64,000 bases of DNA. Source: Halalkalibacter suaedae. GTDB taxonomy: Bacteria; Bacillota; Bacilli; Bacillales; Bacillaceae_D. The notes below the pieces were generated by a model. That model searched no databases and had not been told where the DNA came from. It worked only from the letters and a program-made list of their open reading frames with translations. The number at the start of each line of letters is the position of its first letter. Positions within the stretch are counted from its first letter, which is position 1. Shown here piece by piece: positions 8,799-17,940 of this stretch. The stretch covers positions 62,001-126,000 of the forward strand of contig NZ_JAGKSQ010000005.1 of NCBI RefSeq assembly GCF_017939705.1, read 5' to 3'. The translations under genes and the position numbers were made by a program.

Positions 8799-9881
8799 CT
8801 ACCTTGTAAGATACCGAACCAGATGTCCGGCAATATGCTGAACATGAACAACCTCATCAACGAGATTTGCTTTGATAGCAGCCTTAGGCATCCCAAATAC
8901 AACACATGATTCTTCAGCTTCAACGATACTATAGCAGGGTGTAGCAGCTTTTAGTGCCCTAAGTCCTTCAGTTCCATCCGCTCCCATACCCGTCATGATA
9001 ACAGCAACTACTTCAATCGTTGAATGTAACGCTAATGATTCGTACATTACATCAACAGAAGGTCGATGACCTTTACGGGGATCTTCAAGATGCGTCCTTA
9101 TCATTAATTCGTTTCCTTTGTTATCAACAGAGATATGATAGCCACCAGGAGCAATATAAGCTGTTCCATTTAATAGGATATCGCCATTTTCAGCTTCTTT
9201 AACATTAATTTCAGAGACAGCATTTAATCGCTCTGCTAATGAGCGAGTGAAACCTGATGGCATATGCTGAACAATCAAAATCGGAGCTTCAATTGTTGCC
9301 GGGATTTGACTGATTACTGTTTTCAAGGCACGTGGTCCTCCTGTGGAAGTACCAATTGCAATGACTTTTTTCTTATTCGTACTAGATACTGGCATTGTTC
9401 TATTTGTTCTAGGCTTGCTCTTAACCTCATAAGTAGGTTGAAATGCAGTTGACTTCTCTATATTAATTGGTTTGATATTAGCCTTCGCAGCATGCAGAAC
9501 TTTTTCCCGTATTGTATGCTCCTCTTTACCAATGTCTAATGAAATAGGACCCGAAGGCTTCGTGACAAAGTCAACAGCTCCGAACTCCATCGCTAAAAGG
9601 GTTATTTCTGCCCCTTTTTTTGTCTGACTACTAATCATGACTACAGGACAAGGACTTGTCCTCATAATTGACTTTAGTGCTTCAAGACCATTCATTATTG
9701 GCATTTCTACATCTAATGTAATCACATCTGGCTTATGCAGTTGTTGTTTTTCAAGTGCATCTTTTCCATTACGGGCTGTTCCGACGACTTGTATTCTTTG
9801 ATCGTGATTTAAAATATCAGTAATGATTTTTCTCATAAATGCAGAATCATCAACAACTAAGACACGAATTGGTTCACCCAT
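8799..9881 (-). CDS. cheB: Chemotaxis response regulator protein-glutamate methylesterase
   Basis: CheB demethylates chemoreceptors and is activated by phosphorylation from CheA. The 360-aa product has an N-terminal receiver domain with VVDDSAFMRK and phospho-acceptor Asp57 (TLDVEMP), a linker, and a C-terminal methylesterase domain with the Ser of GTSTGGP, the His of VQHMPSGF and the Asp of MTGMGADG. All three catalytic residues are present, so it should be active. Its normal kinase CheA is not encoded in the window. Confidence 0.97.
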   Translation of the reverse strand: MGEPIRVLVVDDSAFMRKIITDILNHDQRIQVVGTARNGKDALEKQQLHKPDVITLDVEMPIMNGLEALKSIMRTSPCPVVMISSQTKKGAEITLLAMEFGAVDFVTKPSGPISLDIGKEEHTIREKVLHAAKANIKPINIEKSTAFQPTYEVKSKPRTNRTMPVSSTNKKKVIAIGTSTGGPRALKTVISQIPATIEAPILIVQHMPSGFTRSLAERLNAVSEINVKEAENGDILLNGTAYIAPGGYHISVDNKGNELMIRTHLEDPRKGHRPSVDVMYESLALHSTIEVVAVIMTGMGADGTEGLRALKAATPCYSIVEAEESCVVFGMPKAAIKANLVDEVVHVQHIAGHLVRYLTR

Positions 9882-9923
9882 CCTTATCCCTAACTTTCTT
9901 AAATATAATGCATGGATTATTTT

Positions 9924-10772
9924 TTATTTTAAGAATCTCTTCATTCCTTTGATAAAATGACCAATCCTAGTACCTGTTTCATTTTTTATTCCTAAGTAAT
10001 TTGTTGCTATTTCGACGATCGCTCTACTTGCTTTTGCTCGTTGATTATAAAGAACAAATGGCGTCTGTGTCTTTACCGCTCTAGACACCCCTGGGTCATG
10101 AGGGATATGGCCTAATGAAAGGAGTTCTTTTTGCAAAAATTGTTTTGTTACTTTTTTGAAGCTGTCAGCGGTTTGTTTTGCTTCAATATCTGACTCCGTT
10201 CGATTAACAATTAAATATAAAGGTTTCTCATTTTCATTTAAATAAATATATTTAACCATTGCATAGGCATCTGTCATTGCAGTTGGCTCGGGAGTTGTAA
10301 TCACAAAAACTTCATTCGCTGACAAGACAAATTGCATACTATTTTTAGTCGCACCAGCACCCATGTCTAAGAATATAAAATCATATTGATTTCCAATTAA
10401 CTCAAGCTGAGAAAAAAAGCGTTGTACACGTCTCTCATCTAACTCAACGATAGAATTGAATCCAGAACCACCAGCAATATATGAAATACCACCAGCACCC
10501 TCTTCAATAATATCAAAGATGGAAAGATCCTTATCTAAGACATCCATTATATTTGACTTGGAGGAAATACCCATCAGTATATCTAAATTGGCCATACCGA
10601 TATCCAGATCAAAGATTGCCACCTTTTTCCCGAGCTGTGAAAGTGAAATGGCAAAATTTAAACAAACATTGGATTTCCCTACTCCACCTTTCCCACTAAC
10701 TACGGCTATGACTTTAGCCTCCTTGTTAGAGGGATTCACCATTCTCCTTAAACGTTCAGCTTGATCATTCAT
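9924..10772 (-). CDS. flhG: FlhG/YlxH MinD-like ATPase (flagellar number control)
   Basis: FlhG is a membrane-associated ParA/MinD-type ATPase that works with FlhF to set flagellar number and pattern. I set the start at ATG 10772 (MNDQAERLRRM), after GAGGTGG, giving 282 aa. The N-terminal DQAERLRR motif is the segment known to stimulate FlhF GTPase, and the deviant Walker A KGGVGKSN lies at about 28-35. The start overlaps the flhF stop by 8 nt. The C-terminus ends in a basic, amphipathic helix (IGHFIKGMKRFLK), consistent with membrane targeting. Confidence 0.95.
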   Translation of the reverse strand: MNDQAERLRRMVNPSNKEAKVIAVVSGKGGVGKSNVCLNFAISLSQLGKKVAIFDLDIGMANLDILMGISSKSNIMDVLDKDLSIFDIIEEGAGGISYIAGGSGFNSIVELDERRVQRFFSQLELIGNQYDFIFLDMGAGATKNSMQFVLSANEVFVITTPEPTAMTDAYAMVKYIYLNENEKPLYLIVNRTESDIEAKQTADSFKKVTKQFLQKELLSLGHIPHDPGVSRAVKTQTPFVLYNQRAKASRAIVEIATNYLGIKNETGTRIGHFIKGMKRFLK

Positions 10773-11916
10773 CGCCTGCCACCTCAACAATACAATCTCC
10801 AATATAGGAAGCGGATGCAATCACAATATCATCCGGAACATCTTGTCCGGTTGTAATATACGCTATCCCCTTGCCAAATTGAATCGGGATATTAATCATT
10901 GCACCATATGAACTAGTTTCATCTTTCTTCGTTAAGATCACTGTTTTAATTGGGATTAAACTAAACTGATCAATGATTTCTACCATATCCTCATATTTTG
11001 AAGTCAGGGCTAAAACCAGATACGTTTCGGCCTCTTTCTCAAAATCAATAATTTTGGATAACTCCTGAACATACAGTTTGTTACGGAAATTTCTTCCTGC
11101 TGAGTCCACTAAAATCAAATCATAATCGGAGAACTCTTCAACTGCCTCTTTAAAATCATCTAACGAGTATGAGACTTTAATTGGTATATTTAGTATTTTA
11201 GCGTACGTTTTTAATTGTTCTACGGCTGATATTCGATACGTATCTGTTGTGATCAAAGCAACTTTTTTCTTTTCTTTTAGAACCGATTTGGCAGCAAGCT
11301 TAGCAATTGTCGTTGTCTTCCCTACTCCAGTTGGACCAACAATATTAACGATCTTTTTATTGAAACCTTCACCTAGCGGAACATCTGCCAATAATGCTTT
11401 TATATAGGCTAGTAACTGTTGTTCAACATCTTTTACATCTTTTTTTACCGTAGAATCTTCGTACCAAGATTTCATGAGGTGCTTTATGATCCTTAGACGA
11501 AGCGGCTCAATGATTCCCTGGTATTTCAACTTATTATCGATTTGTTGAAAAGGCTCTGGATATTCTTTTTCTCCAGAACCCTGATTTACATTTATTCCAT
11601 TAATGAGCTTTTTCAGCTCATCAATTTCTTTCTTAAGACTTGCCGCTTCAGCTTTTTGAACTGGAGCTATTGCTGGTGAACTTTTAGCTGGTCGATTATG
11701 GCTTTGTTGGATAGGCTCCGTCTTTTTCCGGGCAGGAGCAGTCGTAACTGGATCTACCGCTGCAATCACTTCTAGTTTCTTCTTCGTGAAAAAACCTAAA
11801 AATCCGCCCGCTTCAACTTGTTTTGAGTTTAAAATAACGGCATTATCTCCCAATTCTGCTCGAATTAAACTCATCGCTTCCTGCATATTGGTTGCTGTAA
11901 ACTTTTTTACCTTCAT
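10765..11916 (-). CDS. flhF: Flagellar SRP-like GTPase FlhF
   Basis: FlhF is the third SRP-family GTPase, a placement factor for the first basal-body parts. The product is 383 aa: a basic N-terminal B domain (1-90), N domain, and G domain with [10 protein letters not shown] at 194-203, DTYRISA, DSAGR and LTKKDET. It begins with an ATGA overlap with flhA and ends overlapping flhG. These overlaps suggest fixed stoichiometry with FlhG. Confidence 0.97.
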   Translation of the reverse strand: MKVKKFTATNMQEAMSLIRAELGDNAVILNSKQVEAGGFLGFFTKKKLEVIAAVDPVTTAPARKKTEPIQQSHNRPAKSSPAIAPVQKAEAASLKKEIDELKKLINGINVNQGSGEKEYPEPFQQIDNKLKYQGIIEPLRLRIIKHLMKSWYEDSTVKKDVKDVEQQLLAYIKALLADVPLGEGFNKKIVNIVGPTGVGKTTTIAKLAAKSVLKEKKKVALITTDTYRISAVEQLKTYAKILNIPIKVSYSLDDFKEAVEEFSDYDLILVDSAGRNFRNKLYVQELSKIIDFEKEAETYLVLALTSKYEDMVEIIDQFSLIPIKTVILTKKDETSSYGAMINIPIQFGKGIAYITTGQDVPDDIVIASASYIGDCIVEVAGDE

Positions 11917-13949
11917 TCTACATTCACCACTCCTACACTTTGCACTTCCACATCAGCTTCTAACTCATTGTATGATAATATTGGAACGTGAGGCAAATAA
12001 CGTTCAAGCATTTGCCTCACATACATTCGCACTGCAGGCGAACAAAGAATAACCGGTATTTGTCCCATTTGAGAAAGTCGATCTGTTTCAGTTGCAGCCG
12101 ACTCTAGTATTCGTTGCGATTCATTTGGGTCCATAGATAAGAAGTTACCGTGCTCAGTTTGCTGAACCGAATCTGCAATTCTTTTCTCTACCGCTCCAGT
12201 TAACGTAATAACATACATCGGCTCTCCAGGTACAGTCATTTGTTTAGATATTTGTCGTGATAATGATTGTCTGACGTACTCAGTAACTAGGTCCATATCC
12301 TTCGTCATCGGACCATAGTCAGCAAGTGTTTCAAAAATAATCGGTAAATTTCTTATAGAAATACTTTCTTTTAAAAGATTTGTTAGAACCTTCTGGATTT
12401 CACCGATTGATAAAGAACCTGGCGTTACCTCTTCTACTAGTGCAGGATAAGTCTCCTTCAAATGATCAACCAATTGCTTTGTCTCCTGGCGACCAAGTAA
12501 TTCATGAGCATGTCGCTTAATGACTTCTGTTAAATGAGTTGAGACAACAGAAGGAGGATCAACAACCGTATAACCAGATAATTCTGCCTGTTCCTTCATA
12601 TCTTCCCCTATCCAAAGGGCTGGTAATCCAAAAGCTGGCTCAACTGTATGAACTCCGACAATTGATTCATCGTCAACTCCAGGGCTCATCGCCATATAAT
12701 GATCAAGAAGGAGCTCGCCTTTAGCAATTTCATTTCCTTTAATTTTAATTGTATATTCATTAGGCTGTAATTGAATATTGTCTCTAATACGAATCACTGG
12801 GACAATCATCCCAAGTTCTAGTGCCATTTGACGGCGAATCATAACAACCCGATCAAGCAAATCCCCACCCTGATTTGCATCAGCTAAAGGGATTAACCCA
12901 TAACCAAATTCAAATTCAATCGGATCGATCTGTAGAAGATTAATCACACTTTCAGGTGACTTTAAATCCTCACTAGTCTCTTCCTCTTCAGTCGATGACT
13001 CTTCAAGTTTTGCAGCCTTCTCATTCTTAGATAAGAAATAACCACCAACCACAATGAGCAGTCCAATTGGGAAAGTGAAAATAGGGGATATAGGAGTAAC
13101 CATACCTAATAATAAAATTGTCCCACCCGTTATATAAAGCATGTAAGGATAAGCCAAAATTTGATTACTAATATCAAGTCCCAGACTCCCTTTAGATGCA
13201 GCACGTGTCACAATAATACCAGTAGCTGTCGAGATTAATAGTGCTGGAATCTGACTGACTAATCCGTCTCCAACCGTTAGCAAAGTAAATGTAGTAGCTG
13301 AGTCTGCCAAAGACATGCCCATTTGCATCATTCCAATAATCAGTCCAAATATAAGGTTAATGATAACAATAACAATCCCGGCAATCGCATCCCCTTTAAC
13401 AAATTTACTAGCACCATCCATGGATCCGTAAAAATCAGCTTCCTTTTCTATCTTTTCACGACGTTCTTTTGCTTCAATGTCTGAGATCATCCCTGCATTT
13501 AAATCTGCATCGATACTCATCTGTTTACCTGGCATCGCGTCTAGTGTAAAACGAGCCCCTACTTCAGATACCCGTTCTGCTCCCTTTGTAATGACCAAAA
13601 ATTGGATGACAATTAAAATAAGAAACACTACAAACCCAACTAAGGCATTTCCACCAACGACGAAGTTACCAAATGTTTCAATAACATTACCAGCTTCGGC
13701 ATTTCCAAGAATTGAACGTGTTGTTGATACATTAAGCCCTAAACGAAATAACGTAACAAGCAAAAGCAATGTCGGAAAGATTGAGAATTGAAGCGGTTCC
13801 TGCGTGTTCATTGCTACTAGAATGATTAAAAGAGCAAGAGCAATATTAATAATGATTAAAAAGTCCAACATCGCCGGTGGTAATGGAATAATTAGCATAG
13901 CGATGATTAAAATAACACCGAGTAATACAGATAAGTCTCTTACTCCCAC
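11913..13949 (-). CDS. flhA: Flagellar export gate protein FlhA
   Basis: FlhA forms the nonameric ring of the flagellar type III export gate and docks chaperone-substrate complexes. The product is 678 aa, the family length. The first ~310 residues contain about eight membrane helices and the conserved cytoplasmic loop with ERVSEVGARFTLDAMPGKQM. An acidic linker (SSTEEEETSED) leads to the C-terminal cytoplasmic domain. It overlaps flhF by 4 nt. Confidence 0.98.
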   Translation of the reverse strand: MGVRDLSVLLGVILIIAMLIIPLPPAMLDFLIIINIALALLIILVAMNTQEPLQFSIFPTLLLLVTLFRLGLNVSTTRSILGNAEAGNVIETFGNFVVGGNALVGFVVFLILIVIQFLVITKGAERVSEVGARFTLDAMPGKQMSIDADLNAGMISDIEAKERREKIEKEADFYGSMDGASKFVKGDAIAGIVIVIINLIFGLIIGMMQMGMSLADSATTFTLLTVGDGLVSQIPALLISTATGIIVTRAASKGSLGLDISNQILAYPYMLYITGGTILLLGMVTPISPIFTFPIGLLIVVGGYFLSKNEKAAKLEESSTEEEETSEDLKSPESVINLLQIDPIEFEFGYGLIPLADANQGGDLLDRVVMIRRQMALELGMIVPVIRIRDNIQLQPNEYTIKIKGNEIAKGELLLDHYMAMSPGVDDESIVGVHTVEPAFGLPALWIGEDMKEQAELSGYTVVDPPSVVSTHLTEVIKRHAHELLGRQETKQLVDHLKETYPALVEEVTPGSLSIGEIQKVLTNLLKESISIRNLPIIFETLADYGPMTKDMDLVTEYVRQSLSRQISKQMTVPGEPMYVITLTGAVEKRIADSVQQTEHGNFLSMDPNESQRILESAATETDRLSQMGQIPVILCSPAVRMYVRQMLERYLPHVPILSYNELEADVEVQSVGVVNVE

Positions 13950-13980
13950 AACGCTTCTCCCCTAACTCAACAATTTCTAG

Positions 13981-15075
13981 CTAATTTACTTGTTTCTTTT
14001 TTAAACGATACACATATGCAAGTACCTCAGCAACTGCCTTAAACAAATCCTCTGGTACCTGATCACCAACATCAGCTTGAGCATACAAAGCTCTTGCAAG
14101 TGGTCTATTTTCAACGGTTACGATCTGATTTTCAGCCGCAAGACCTTTTATTTTCTGTGCGATAAAGTCAACACCCTTCGCAATAACAATGGGTGCGTCT
14201 GAACGTTCCTCGTCATATTTTAATGCGACAGCAAAATGGGTTGGATTTGTAATAACAACATCTGCTTTTGGCACTTCCTGCATCATTCGTTGCATTGCCA
14301 TTTCCATTTGCTTTTGCTTTCGTTTTGACTTAATTAGAGGATCACCCTCCATGTTTTTATGCTCGTCCTTAATGTCCTTCTTTGACATCTTGATTTGCTT
14401 CTCATGGTCATATTTTTGATATAGATAATCAGGTATCGCCAAGATAAGTAGCAACAGGGCAACAGAAATACCTAGAGTAACCGTTAACTGAGCAATTAAG
14501 CCAAATCCATCAATGACACTTTTCTGTGAAAGAAGCATTACATCCTCTAGTCTCGTCCAGATGATAATATAAACAACTGTTCCAGCAAGTGCAATTTTCA
14601 ATAGTGATTTTACAAGTTCTACTATAGCTCTAACTGAAAAGATTCGCTTTGCTCCTTGAATTGGATCAAGCTTCGATAATTTCATATGGATGGCTTCAGG
14701 GGCAAACAAAACCCCTACTTGAATATAACTAGCAAGAACACCTGCTATTAAAGCAATCAGCATGATGGGCATCAAGACCATTGCAGACTCCATCACTAGC
14801 TCATAAAAAATTGCTTTGAAATTCGTATCTGTGACATCTGTTAGCAGATACTCTTGAAAGGTGTGCTTTAACACATTAATTAATGTCTCACCAAAAAAAC
14901 CACCAAATACCCATAGAAATAAAAAAACGAGCAATAAAATAATTGCTGTATTGACATCAGTACTTTTGGCAACTTGTCCTTTTTTCCGAGTATCTTGCTG
15001 TTTTTTCGGAGTTGCTTTTTCAGTTTTTTCATCTGCAAAAAACTGCAAATTGACTTTCAAATAATATGTTTTCAA
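13981..15075 (-). CDS. flhB: Flagellar export gate and substrate switch protein FlhB
   Basis: FlhB completes the export gate and switches secretion from rod/hook to filament substrates. I place the start at TTG 15075 (MKTYYLKVNLQFFADEKTEKATPKK), 8 nt after GGAGG, for 364 aa; the in-frame GTG upstream lies inside the ribosome site. Four membrane helices occupy roughly residues 28-210, and the autocleavage motif NPTH is present in VVITNPTHFAVAL. It begins one base after the fliR stop. A separate FlhB-C-like gene (ylqH) is present at 40.8 kb. Confidence 0.96.
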   Translation of the reverse strand: MKTYYLKVNLQFFADEKTEKATPKKQQDTRKKGQVAKSTDVNTAIILLLVFLFLWVFGGFFGETLINVLKHTFQEYLLTDVTDTNFKAIFYELVMESAMVLMPIMLIALIAGVLASYIQVGVLFAPEAIHMKLSKLDPIQGAKRIFSVRAIVELVKSLLKIALAGTVVYIIIWTRLEDVMLLSQKSVIDGFGLIAQLTVTLGISVALLLLILAIPDYLYQKYDHEKQIKMSKKDIKDEHKNMEGDPLIKSKRKQKQMEMAMQRMMQEVPKADVVITNPTHFAVALKYDEERSDAPIVIAKGVDFIAQKIKGLAAENQIVTVENRPLARALYAQADVGDQVPEDLFKAVAEVLAYVYRLKKKQVN

Positions 15076-15076
15076 G

Positions 15077-15853
15077 CTACACACCTCCTAATAATTGCAA
15101 CAACGTTCTCATCGCTAAAATAATTTGGTCAAATAAACGCTGAACAATCATAAAGAAAACACCCATAAATACCGTTAATAATAATAGGCCAACTAAAATC
15201 TTTAATGGCATACCAACCACAAATACATTCATTTGTGGTACCGCACGTGAAACCATCCCAAGTCCTACATCGACTAAGAATAGTGATCCGACGATAGGAA
15301 AAGCCATTTGAAAAGCAACAATAAACATTGCATTAAATGTAGTAGCTATATATTGAATAACATCACCCTGACCAAATGGTAAAAAAACTTGATCCATTGG
15401 CACAAATGTATAACTATAGTAAATACCATCTAATAATAGATGATGCCCATCTACTAGAAGCATAAAAAGAAGGGCAAAGGTATAAAGGAAACTACCAGTT
15501 AAAGGCGTTTGGGCACCTGTCTGTGGATCCATTACATTAGCAATCATAAATCCCATACTATAATCAATTAGCCCTCCAGCAATTTGAATCGCATATAAAA
15601 GAACCATTGCAATTAATCCAACAACTAATCCAACTAACGCTTCCTTGAAAATAAGCAAGTAGTAAGTTGCATCAACAACAATGACTGGAGCATCTAATGT
15701 AAAAATCATCGTTAAAGCAAGGAAAAAACCTAAACCAATTTTGAATGTATTTGGAACCGTCCGATGGCCGTAAAATGGTAAAACAGCAAAAAATGCTAAC
15801 ACTCGGACTAAAACAAGCAGAAATGCTGGTAGGACATTGACAAACTCATTCAT
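15077..15853 (-). CDS. fliR: Flagellar export gate protein FliR
   Basis: FliR is a membrane component of the FliPQR export channel. The product is 258 aa and strongly hydrophobic, with about six predicted helices and the FliR pattern GLIDYSMGFMIANVMDPQTG near residue 95. Its ATG overlaps the fliQ stop by one base (TAATG). Confidence 0.96.
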   Translation of the reverse strand: MNEFVNVLPAFLLVLVRVLAFFAVLPFYGHRTVPNTFKIGLGFFLALTMIFTLDAPVIVVDATYYLLIFKEALVGLVVGLIAMVLLYAIQIAGGLIDYSMGFMIANVMDPQTGAQTPLTGSFLYTFALLFMLLVDGHHLLLDGIYYSYTFVPMDQVFLPFGQGDVIQYIATTFNAMFIVAFQMAFPIVGSLFLVDVGLGMVSRAVPQMNVFVVGMPLKILVGLLLLTVFMGVFFMIVQRLFDQIILAMRTLLQLLGGV

Positions 15854-16122
15854 TAACCGATAAACCTATGCAAATTACTAAAAATTTGATACGTAAAGTT
15901 TGTCACACTTGATAGCATCCATGGACCGAATATAACAAGAGCCGCAAAAACACCTACAATTTTAGGGATAAATGCTAGAGTTTGCTCCTGAATTTGGGTT
16001 GTAGCCTGAAAGATACTAACTAACAACCCAAGTCCTAGAGCAACAATCAGCAAAGGTCCTGCTACCAATAGTACTACCCATACCGCATTTTCTGCCATAC
16101 TGATTACAAATTCTGAACTCAT
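15853..16122 (-). CDS. fliQ: Flagellar export gate protein FliQ
   Basis: FliQ is an 89-aa two-helix membrane protein of the FliPQR channel, in four copies per channel in studied systems. The conserved loop SIFQATTQIQEQTLAFIPKI lies between the helices. It follows fliP by 16 nt and is coupled to fliR. Confidence 0.97.
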   Translation of the reverse strand: MSSEFVISMAENAVWVVLLVAGPLLIVALGLGLLVSIFQATTQIQEQTLAFIPKIVGVFAALVIFGPWMLSSVTNFTYQIFSNLHRFIG

Positions 16123-16138
16123 AAATGAACACCATCCT

Positions 16139-16843
16139 TTAACTGAAGCTTAGAAGCAAGGATTGGACAATTAAATACCAACCATCTACCAACACAAACA
16201 AAAGAATCTTAAATGGTAATGCAATCATTACAGGAGGAAGCATCATCATTCCCATCGCCATCAGAACACTTGCGACAATCATGTCAATAACTAAAAAAGG
16301 AACAAAAATCAAAAATCCTATTTGGAAGGCTGTTTTTAATTCACTTATTGCAAATGCAGGGATTAATGATGTTAGAGGAATATCCTCGAGAGTTTCAGGC
16401 CGTTCAAGACCTGCGTATCCCATAAATAGGGCTAAATCCTTTTCTCTTGTATGTGCAGCCATAAATTCCTTTAATGGTGCTACGCCAAGTTCAAAAGCTT
16501 CTTCCATGGTGACCTCATTATTAGAAAGAGGAGTCAAAGCAACCTCATTAATTTCAGCAAAGATAGGTGCCATAATAAAAAATGTTAAAAACAATGCCAA
16601 ACCAATAAGTACCTGATTTGGAGGCATCGATTGAGTGGCTAAACCTTGTCTAACGAACGATAACACGATAACAATTCTTGTGAAACTCGTCATTAAAATT
16701 AAAATAGCTGGTGCTAATGACAGAATTGTTAGTAAGACTAATAATTGAATGGTTGTCGCTACATCGCCAGGCTCGTCCGTTAAAATATCAGTATCAAGGC
16801 CAGGAATGAGCGTAATTGCGGATATGACAGTTGAGTCTATCAC
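16139..16843 (-). CDS. fliP: Flagellar export gate protein FliP
   Basis: FliP forms the pentameric core of the export channel. The product is 234 aa. The family signatures LMTSFTRIVIVLSFVRQ and LIPAFAISELKTAFQIGFLIF are intact. The start is GTG at 16843 in a GTGA overlap with fliO. The N-terminus (residues 1-30) is not a clear signal peptide from this start, but FliP proteins vary there. Confidence 0.97.
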   Translation of the reverse strand: MIDSTVISAITLIPGLDTDILTDEPGDVATTIQLLVLLTILSLAPAILILMTSFTRIVIVLSFVRQGLATQSMPPNQVLIGLALFLTFFIMAPIFAEINEVALTPLSNNEVTMEEAFELGVAPLKEFMAAHTREKDLALFMGYAGLERPETLEDIPLTSLIPAFAISELKTAFQIGFLIFVPFLVIDMIVASVLMAMGMMMLPPVMIALPFKILLFVLVDGWYLIVQSLLLSFS

Positions 16844-17523
16844 GATTTGTCACGCTCCCTTACTGCGTCATGGACCTTCTTTTGTGAACGAGATACCTCA
16901 TCTAATTGCTTTGATAATAAGTGTTTAAATGAATCCTTATCCTTGGTCTTCACAACTGGTTTAGACTTTTTCTTATTAGTTAAAAGGTCAAATAATTTAT
17001 TAATCGGTTGATCCAATTGGTCAAGTGATTGTTGCTGTTGTTCAATCAGTTTAGCAATTTCTTGTTCATTATCAATTTCCTTTAGTAGTTGAATGTCCTC
17101 ACCGACACCGACGACTAATACTCGTTCTCCAATCTTCACAAGTTGAACCGAACGATTCTGTCCAAGAGGTACACCACCAATATTTTGGAGGACATGTGTT
17201 GATCTAAAAGACTGCGATCGTTTTCCAATAAACCTTAATAAAAAGTATATAAGCATAACGACAAGAATTAGAGCCACAATCATTTGAGCAAATATCAGAA
17301 ATGTGTTTTGTTCAACTATTTCAATTTCCGTATTTCCCTCACCTGCTTCCGGCTCTATCGGCACATTCACTTCATTCCCAATCTCTGTTTCAACACATTC
17401 ACCATTCAATCTTTCCAAGGTTTTGCAATTACTATCTTCTACTGGTACAGCTTGTACAGTTAAAGCAGGAACACTTAAGAAAAGAAATAGAAAGATAGCA
17501 GCGACAATATTCTTTTTTTGCAT
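16840..17523 (-). CDS. fliO: Flagellar biosynthesis protein FliO (FliZ of B. subtilis)
   Basis: FliO assists assembly of the FliP ring. The 227-aa product has a signal peptide (residues 1-25, ending near VQA), a short extracytoplasmic segment with two Cys (near residues 33 and 43) that could form a disulfide, one membrane helix at about 74-95, then a cytoplasmic domain with IGGVPLGQNRSVQLVKIG and a basic coiled tail. It precedes fliP, as in Bacillus, where the same gene was named fliZ. Confidence 0.92.
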   Translation of the reverse strand: MQKKNIVAAIFLFLFLSVPALTVQAVPVEDSNCKTLERLNGECVETEIGNEVNVPIEPEAGEGNTEIEIVEQNTFLIFAQMIVALILVVMLIYFLLRFIGKRSQSFRSTHVLQNIGGVPLGQNRSVQLVKIGERVLVVGVGEDIQLLKEIDNEQEIAKLIEQQQQSLDQLDQPINKLFDLLTNKKKSKPVVKTKDKDSFKHLLSKQLDEVSRSQKKVHDAVRERDKS

Positions 17524-17556
17524 ATGTGTCTTGATCCTCCATTTCTTTACGTTAAT

Positions 17557-17919
17557 TTATCCAAGTGTTTTGTTTATCGCCTCTAATACACGGTCCGCTT
17601 GGAATGGCTTGACGATAAAGTCCTTCGCTCCTGCTTGAATCGCATCAATAACCATGGCCTGTTGCCCCATAGCAGAGCACATAATAATCTTCGCATTACT
17701 ATCCATTGCTTTGATTTCTTTTAATGCTGTAATTCCATCTTTATCAGGCATTGTTATATCCATTGTAACTAAATCAGGTGAAAGCTCTTTGTATTTCTCA
17801 ATTGCTTGGTTACCATCGTTTGCCTCACCAACAACTTCAAATCCATTTTTGGATAGAATATCTTTAATCATCATTCTCATAAAAGCTGCATCATCAACAA
17901 TCAAGACCTTTTTCGACAT
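17557..17919 (-). CDS. cheY: Chemotaxis response regulator CheY
   Basis: A single 120-aa receiver domain. The acidic pocket is Asp9/Asp10, the phospho-acceptor is Asp54 in TMDITMPDKDG, and the conserved Lys is in KPF near residue 104. CheY-P binds the switch protein FliM. It lies between fliY and fliO, the Bacillus arrangement. Its phosphatases CheC and FliY are in the same operon, but its kinase CheA is not. Confidence 0.97.
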   Translation of the reverse strand: MSKKVLIVDDAAFMRMMIKDILSKNGFEVVGEANDGNQAIEKYKELSPDLVTMDITMPDKDGITALKEIKAMDSNAKIIMCSAMGQQAMVIDAIQAGAKDFIVKPFQADRVLEAINKTLG

Positions 17920-17940
17920 TATCTCACCACCATCACGAGT

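Noticed and set aside
13477-13791. Plus-strand open frames inside flagellar genes (for example 13477-13791, 16281-16616, 25596-26039)
   Set aside because: They are antisense to well-supported genes, have no ribosome site, and show no recognisable protein features.
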